Part shown: positions 58,086-64,000 of the stretch, one piece after another
Layout of the letters: every line of letters begins with the position of its first letter
How positions within the stretch are numbered: position 1 is the stretch's first letter
DNA from: Saposhnikovia divaricata
Lineage: Eukaryota > Streptophyta > Magnoliopsida > Apiales > Apiaceae
NCBI GenBank assembly: GCA_036435485.1
Contig: CM071600.1
Span: 58,959,546 to 59,023,545 of the forward strand
Reading direction: 5' to 3'
Length of the DNA stretch: 64,000 bases
Position numbers and translations under genes: made by a program
Notes under the pieces: model-generated
The model's input: only the letters and a program-made list of their open reading frames with translations
Database searches by the model: none
Told to the model about the DNA's origin: nothing

Positions 58086-59374
58086 TGATAACGTGTATTT
58101 TATACACGATTTTGTATTTCTTTATCCTGATTTTATTTTAGTTTCATGAGCATTTTACTTATATTTGCTTTGTTTCCATTTGTAATGCCACTTGCTTAAT
58201 TGTTGAAATGTTGGCTTATTTTGGAATTGAAAGCAAGGATTTATCAAGAGGAAGGTTAGAAGATTCAAGTTTGCTATACCAAAGGTTCAAAGTGCATTAA
58301 TTTGAAGAGTTTGGTTCGAACGGGAAGTTGCACGGCCGTGCAAAAAGTTTCAAAGCTTGCAGATTTTTGCACGGGCAGTTGCACGGCCGTGCACCAGGCC
58401 GTGCAAGAAGTTTCAGAGCTTGCAGAGTTTTGCACGGGCAGTTGCACGGCCGTGCAAAAATCTGCTGTGTATTAAAAAAAGCCAAACCCTACATCTTATA
58501 ACATCTTATCTTCACATCTTATTTTCCTCTCATATTTGCCTCTTCAAGAACACAATTAGGGTTAGTAGGAATTAGAGAGGAGACATTAATTACTTGTAAT
58601 CTAGCATTGATTATGAGTAACTAACTCCATTTATTTGGCTCAAGGAGGAATTCATGTACTAAACCCATTTTAATTTAAGTAAGATCTATTTCACTCTATC
58701 TTGAATACTTGTGATGTATTGTTTATGATTTTGCTTGGAGATTTGTAAGTTGCTTCATCTTGCTCTTCTTGTAATTTTAATTGCTAATTGTTTGTTCTAA
58801 TACGTAATCGTTAGTTCATTCATTATAGTAGCACAAGATTTAGTGTACCTAATCCACAAGATTCAAGTGAAAATACCTAGGTTGAGCTTCTCATCCTTGG
58901 GTTTGTCCTAGCCTCTCTTTGTTTAATTCCTTGACTTGGTTAAATTGATAGTGCTTCATTATTGGTTTCTAGTGTCAAGAGAGCTAATTTATGTGCTTCA
59001 CTAAATTAGTGTTTATAATAGAAGAGAAATAAGTGATTGTGTGCTTCACCAATTATCTTGGTTAGGTAGAGTTGGATATATTTTGCTTGTTGTTGGGTTG
59101 AAGTGCTTGAGTTTCTATTATCCTTGGGTCAAATATCTCTATATCTTGCTTATTCATTCATTGTGTTGTTGTGTTGGTAAAATTGGATGATGGACATTAA
59201 CTTAGTTGTAGTTCTATAGAATTTTATTTCTTGTAGGCAAGGTGTTTGATAAAACACCTCAACCAAACTAAAAATCCCCATTTTCCACACTTCTAGATTA
59301 TAAGAGATAATATACTTGAAATCAATATTGATAGGCCTTCCCTGTGAACGAACTTACGAAAAATACTACCTTCA
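58086..59374 (+). repeat. 3' LTR of element G2
   Basis: 1289 bp, same ends as the 5' LTR. Its GC-rich palindrome cluster (58325-58463) has three intact GCACGGCCGTGC copies, arranged differently from the 5' LTR. Confidence 0.93.
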
Positions 59375-59379
59375 CATAT

Positions 59380-59480
59380 ATTTTGCTAACAATTATGTTT
59401 AGTTGTTTCAGCGAAATTTGGAATCTTGAAGAATTTAGTTCTCCACTGCAGCAAGCTACACTGAAGAACTGGGGGCTTGG
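59380..59480 (+). mobile_element. Array interior 2, right part
   Basis: Last 101 bp of interior 2, including the purine tract ACTGGGGGCTTG, completing 1404 bp with 52271-53573. Confidence 0.9.
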
Positions 59481-59945
59481 TGTTATGCCTAATATTTGGC
59501 ATAGTCGTAATATTCCCAAATTTCTATTATTTATTTATTATTAATTCAGATTAATAATATCCTCTCTCTGAAACGAGGAAATAATTTATTAATAACGGAA
59601 AATATCTCCAAACGATATTCTTCAAATCAGGAAGATATCACAACGTCAAGATTAGCTCCAATAAAATCGGTAATTACCCACATTAATATTGCTTATCCCT
59701 CAAGTCTCTCAGGGATAGGCCCAATTTCGCAGAACTGCGTGGACTTGATCCGATATAAATTGGTACGCAGGCATCTTGGCAAAAGGGATCCGAGATACGA
59801 GACAACTCGAGACACCTACCAAGTCCAGCCCCTTTAATTCTCATAAACCCTAAATCCCTAAAAACAGCCACATATTTTTGATTAATGGCTCTATTATTCC
59901 AGCAAACCTCCGAAATCTTGTTGTTACCAAAATCTTTCAACAACA
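59481..59945 (+). repeat. Array LTR 3
   Basis: 465 bp; TGTTATGCC to CAACAACA. Confidence 0.92.
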
Positions 59946-61347
59946 ATTGGCGCTAGAAGGAGGGATATCTTTATTATTCGAGGAGGATGAATAATTTTAT
60001 TACAATGACGGACGGCAGCCATGGCGAAAAATAACTTCACCAAAACAAGAAAAAGAAGTTGTTCTCGAAACTAAAGACGTCGCGAGGCGCGTGGAACACA
60101 AAGAAAAAAAAAAAGAAACACGATTATGTGTTAAGCAGCGAAGGAAGGCACTAAATCTTGGACAGAAGCAAACAAAAAAAATGGCAGTGAGATTTTGAAG
60201 CAGCCGGAATGCAAGTCAAAGATGACATGGTCACATGGAGATGGTCGTGCACAAAGTCAAACTCGAAGACTGGAGGCAACTGAATTAAAGACAAGACAAA
60301 AATTGCATATTGAAGGTCGAGTATAAAACAATCTTTTTGTTCAAGCGCCCCAGACTAAAATCTGAACCATCTCGGCAAAATCAGCGAGATAAGTTTCCGA
60401 TTTTAAATTACTGCAAATTACTTGTTTATTCTGTCATGTCATATCACGCATGCATAATATATTTTATGTTTTTAAATATTTTTTTCGAAAAAATATTTAT
60501 TATTTTAAAATTCGTGCGAGCTATATATTTTTATGATTGAAAAATATATATATTCTGAAAAATATCGTACGAGATATTTATGTTGGGGCATGTTGATATA
60601 TTTAAAATCTTGTACGAGCTGCATGATCAAAAATTTTGAAGAATGTTTTACAAAAAATATCATTATTTTTGAAAATATAAATATCACGACATTATTTTAA
60701 AAATTCGCATATTTATAATTGTGCATGTAAAATATTTCCATATAGTGTCGCGAAAGCATATATGTTAAAAATATTTCAAACTTGCAAACTGAAATTGTCA
60801 AGTAGGGCAGCCTCGACGAATTGTAAATCTCGTGCTGAACGCTTGAGTAAAGGAGTTCGCACCCTTGGATTATTGGAATTTTTATCCCGGGATCACTGTT
60901 CGACCAGCTATAGGGTCTTCATATCAGGCAGGGTCACATTTTAATCTTTTGCCTCACAATGACGCCGCACCTGACGCGGGTCATAGGCTCACGAATACAT
61001 TTCCATATCATTATGGGTTCGCAGACACACTTTGATAGCGTGATGCCTGCAGGATATATACAAACGCCAAGGTCCTAACTTGACAATGAAGACCGCAATG
61101 AATTTCAAAACGATATTATACTCGCACTTTTGAAACCTTGGCAAAATATATATCTTATACTGGTTATCGCATCGTGTCATACTTGCAGCCACATTCGGAT
61201 TACATGTTGTGCATTCCGCATTACGGGCACTGTAGTGCACTCATATTTTTTGCTAACAATTATGTTTAGTTGTTTCAGCGAAATTTGGAATCTTGAAGAA
61301 TTTAGTTCTCCACTGCAGCAAGCTACACTGAAGAACTGGGGGCTTGG
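59946..61347 (+). mobile_element. Array interior 3 (uninterrupted)
   Basis: 1402 bp, same layout as interior 1 with primer site at its start. It shows the empty site for G2 at about 61245. Confidence 0.9.
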
Positions 61348-61812
61348 TGTTATGCCTAATATTTGGCATAGTCGTAATATTCCCAAATTTCTATTATTTA
61401 TTTATTATTAATTCAGATTAATAATATCCTCTCTCTGAAACGAGGAAATAATTTATTAATAACGGAAAATATCTCCAAACGATATTCTTCAAATCAGGAA
61501 GATATCACAACGTCAAGATTAGCTCCAATAAAATCGGTAATTACCAACATTAATATTGCTTATCCCTCAAGTCTCTCAGGGATAGGCCCAATTTTGCAGA
61601 ACTGCGTGGGCTTGATCCGATATAAATTGGTACGCAGGCATCTTGGTAAAAGGGATCCGAGATACGAGACAATTTGAGACACCTACCAAGTCCAGCCCCT
61701 TTAATTCTCATAAACCCTAAATCCCTAAAAACAGCCACATATTTTTGATTAATGGTTCTATTATTCCAGCAAACCTTCCAAATCTTGTTGTTACAAAAAT
61801 CCTCCAACAACA
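61348..61812 (+). repeat. Array LTR 4
   Basis: 465 bp, ends CTCCAACAACA followed by the target duplication ATCAT instead of a primer site. Confidence 0.92.
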
Positions 61813-61817
61813 ATCAT

Positions 61818-62211
61818 ATATATATATATATTAATAGAGCTCATTTTTAAAACGTTTTACCGAGTCAAAAACTAATTCCTACTTTCTAGGAGTTTGAATT
61901 ATTCAATCTTATCTTATCCAAAACTCTCCTAAACGTTTTAGACAAAGTCTTACAGAAGATATATGTTTATACTTTCGTTCTTATTTGATTATCTTCTGTT
62001 CAAACAAACTTACATACGTTAGAAACCTAAATATAACAAATTAGACCGTTTGATTAATTTCAAACATGCTGATTTGTTATCTTTATGATTTGAACGTTAT
62101 GTATGAGTTTATAAATAGTGTTCTTTGTTTTCTTTGATTGCTCACCAACTTACCAAAACAAACACACATTTTCAACTCGTGCTTTCTATTCAAAACAGAT
62201 TCTCTCGAGCT

Positions 62212-62304
<93 letters not shown>

Positions 62305-62853
62305 ATATACTTGAGAGTCTATAGGTTTGAGTTGTAAATCAAATCCTTTCGACTTGTATTGTTCGAATTGTAAGGCATTTGTTGTTGGTCGAACTCAGCT
62401 GGGAACATAGGGTTGTAATCTGCTAGAGGAGTAAGCTTGGGAAGCTGTACTTAGAGAGTAGGTTGATAACAGGTTGTTCAGCGAGCTGAGTTGTCTGCAG
62501 CAAGGGTAAAGGGTGATATATTATTGTATCATGTAATCATTGTTATTAAGATCAATAATATATTTATAATCATTGTTATTAAGATCAATAATATATTTCC
62601 TTACCAGGTTGGTAAGTGACCAGGACATATACCAATATGGATTAGGGGTCGAACCTGACTGCTAAAAGATTGTGTGTCTTTTATTTTCTGCACTGCTTTA
62701 CTTATTCAGCTTACTGCATTGTTTATTCAGCTTACTGACTTAATTCTGTGAATAATTAATCAGCACGCTGAAATTGGGTAAAATCTAAAGTTGGTTTTAG
62801 ATATTTGTAGTTTGTCATATTTACCTATTCACCCCCTCTAGGTAATATTTTCA
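61818..62853 (+). repeat. Right part of the split SIRE-like LTR
   Basis: Continues from 49933. It has a TATA box (TATAAATA, 62110-62117), a long TA microsatellite, several CAGC(A/T)(C/T)(G/A)CTGA-like words matching the left part, and ends CCCCCTCTAGGTAATATTTTCA, typical of SIRE-like LTR ends. Total length of both parts is about 1.37 kb. Confidence 0.75.
62214..62301. repeat. TA dinucleotide microsatellite (88 bp)
   Basis: Forty-four TA units inside the LTR about 100 bp after its TATA box; the overlapping Tyr-Ile frames are artefacts. Confidence 0.97.
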
Positions 62854-63600
62854 ATGGTTATAAATAAAAATTTATTATATTATTTATTAAAGAACATAAA
62901 GAGTATTTTTATTGAAGGCATAAAAATAAATTACATTACTAATAAAAGGAATTTCTAAAATAAATATTTCAATTATTTATTGAAATATTTATAAATATAC
63001 AAAATAAATAATTTAAATTTTATTAAAGATATAAGAATTTTTTACTTTTCAAAAATATGATAAAATACAATATATTTTTAAATATATTTAAAATAAATAT
63101 ACCATTATCATTTCTTGAGATCTTAAGAAAGGATTTAGGTGATGGCTTCCTTGAGTGATAGTTGAAGTGGTAATTGATATTTCCAAAAGTCTAATATAAA
63201 TTGAAAAAATTATTGATTTTCTTCGATAATAATATTATTATTGTTTAAAAAAAACAAAAACTTGATATTTTAAAAGAAAATTTTATAAAATTATTAAAAA
63301 TAAATAATTGATATCTAAAGTCCTAAATCTTATATAATATTATTTATTAAATTATATTATATCGGATTAATATCTAAAAAGCATCTTCACTATCTAATTA
63401 TGATTCGCAATTTTTAAACATTAGTTATATAGATTAAATAAATATAAACACTTTATTATTTATAATCTAAAAGATCATTATTTAAGTTTTACACGTTATT
63501 TATTTAATTAATACATGAAGCAGTTAAACAAATTTATATTTCAAAAAGATTGCTATCATCGGCAACATTGCTTCAACCATCGTACCTCCAAGACTTGTGT
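62854..63600. other. AT-rich intergenic stretch
   Basis: Nothing recognised. Very AT-rich, then an abrupt rise in GC near 63550 where the unrecognised ORF's downstream sequence starts. Confidence 0.55.
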
Positions 63601-63619
63601 CGCCTAGGTCGGGGACGGA

Positions 63620-64000
63620 TCAGTCACAAGACTGGTTTGGTCCAACATATCCTGCCACACGGTTCCGACTCTTACCATATAGCCAATCGTACCAATGGAA
63701 CAAATAATTCAATTCTAGCAAGGTTTCCTTTTCCAACCCACCGGTGTAGAAGGGGAAATTCATATCCTCGATTGTCGGAAAGGCCGAGTCTCTGACGATC
63801 ATTCCATCTCGATCAAAAGCAAGAAGTCTAGTCGTATCTCCAACATCGTATATCTCTTCGTGACTAATGTGTCTAATATATCGTTTATCAAACTCAGAAG
63901 GTATGATATCAGAAGCATACCGAAAGCCTTCTGGCAGAGGATATGGCAGAGGATACACAAACCATGCTGGGTCTAGAACATCTTCAATGTCAGATACATA
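63620..64000 (-). CDS. Unrecognised protein, C-terminal part (runs off the window)
   Basis: An uninterrupted minus-strand frame from the window edge (YVSDIEDVLDPAWFVYPLP) to a TGA at 63620, 126 codons seen. Composition is protein-like and balanced, with aromatic residues (FRYASDIIPSEFDKRYIRH, TIEDMNFPFYTGGLEKE, LFHWYDWLYGKSRNRV), and contrasts with the AT-rich flank. No membrane segment or known motif was recognised. It may be a host gene exon, a transposon-captured fragment or a mobile-element protein. The true start lies beyond 64000. Confidence 0.5.
   Translation of the reverse strand, partial: YVSDIEDVLDPAWFVYPLPYPLPEGFRYASDIIPSEFDKRYIRHISHEEIYDVGDTTRLLAFDRDGMIVRDSAFPTIEDMNFPFYTGGLEKETLLELNYLFHWYDWLYGKSRNRVAGYVGPNQSCD

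Larger units (their letters stand above)
53574..59374 (+). mobile_element. Gag-only LTR retrotransposon (element G2) nested in the array
   Basis: 5801 bp: LTRs 53574-54868 and 58086-59374, interior 54869-58085. Target duplication CATAT at 53569-53573 and 59375-59379; the empty site is seen in interior 3 of the array. The interior encodes one gag-like protein and no enzymes. Different sequence from G1 but the same design: related primer site, a gag coiled coil, a long non-coding 3' part, and the hairpin-polypurine module used twice. Confidence 0.93.
49934..61812 (+). mobile_element. Tandem array of a non-autonomous LTR element: four LTRs, three interiors
   Basis: Order: LTR 49934-50400, interior 50401-51805, LTR 51806-52270, interior 52271-53573 plus 59380-59480, LTR 59481-59945, interior 59946-61347, LTR 61348-61812. 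LTRs are 465-467 bp and interiors 1402-1405 bp once the inserted element G2 is discounted. The whole array is flanked by one ATCAT target duplication (49929-49933 and 61813-61817), so it arose from a single insertion that either arrived as, or later grew into, a tandem. Each interior starts with the primer site TTGGCGCTAGAAGGAGGG and ends AACTGGGGGCTTG. No long coding frame. Confidence 0.93.

Noticed and set aside
49934..61812. Reading the ~1.87-kb repeat as a satellite array
   Set aside because: Units resolve into LTRs and interiors with primer site, purine tract and one outer target duplication, so it is retroelement-derived.
62118..62337. Tyr-Ile repeat frames
   Set aside because: Translation of the TA microsatellite.
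63550..63795. Plus-strand frame overlapping the right-edge ORF
   Set aside because: Shorter than the minus-strand frame, which stays open to the window edge with better composition.
1..64000. CRISPR arrays, tRNA and rRNA genes
   Set aside because: None seen; short repeats are LTR, MITE or tandem repeats, as expected in plant nuclear DNA.

Overview
The window is plant nuclear DNA, very probably from a eudicot. It is AT-rich, has spliceosomal genes with GT-AG introns, and carries a dense, nested set of plant transposon families. Only two host genes are recognised: eIF2B subunit alpha (14797-18595, five exons) and a group VII ERF transcription factor with the Met-Cys N-degron (22250-24141, two exons). 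The species cannot be fixed from this sequence alone.

Layout. 1-7172: 5' end of a long-LTR Ty3/gypsy-type element on the minus strand, with a 4.5-kb LTR and a non-coding start to its interior. 7173-9188: a GC-richer island with promoter- and splice-like signals, then 298-bp degenerate repeats. 9189-10536: Helitron. 10600-13295: 5'-truncated, broken LINE on the minus strand. 13641-14285: Helitron-like remnant. 14797-18595: eIF2B-alpha, with a Stowaway MITE in intron 3. 19469-21740: a MITE containing both a Helitron and another copy of itself. 22250-24141: the ERF-VII gene. 26302-28034: a Helitron next to a Mutator-type foldback element. 28165-29249: a partial duplicate of the ERF 3' half and its downstream DNA. 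29262-32605: decayed copia element.

32600-62853 is one nested complex. A copia element with an extended gag (35810 onward) is cut inside its reverse transcriptase by a gag-only LTR element (41109-49311, TSD GAAAA). The polyprotein resumes at 49317 but is joined near 49423 to the 3' end and LTR of a different SIRE-like copia element. That LTR is split by a tandem array, LTR-internal-LTR-internal-LTR-internal-LTR (49934-61812, TSD ATCAT). The second internal unit of the array is in turn split by a second gag-only element (53574-59374, TSD CATAT). Each layer can be placed in time because target-site duplications and uninterrupted sister copies are visible in the window.

The most unusual observation is a repeated module in both gag-only elements: a short hairpin whose arms usually flank AGGA, then exactly 8 nt, then a polypurine tract. 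It occurs once just after the gag-like ORF and once at the 3' LTR in each element, which suggests a duplicated plus-strand priming or packaging signal. The window ends in an unrecognised minus-strand ORF (63620-64000) that runs off the edge.
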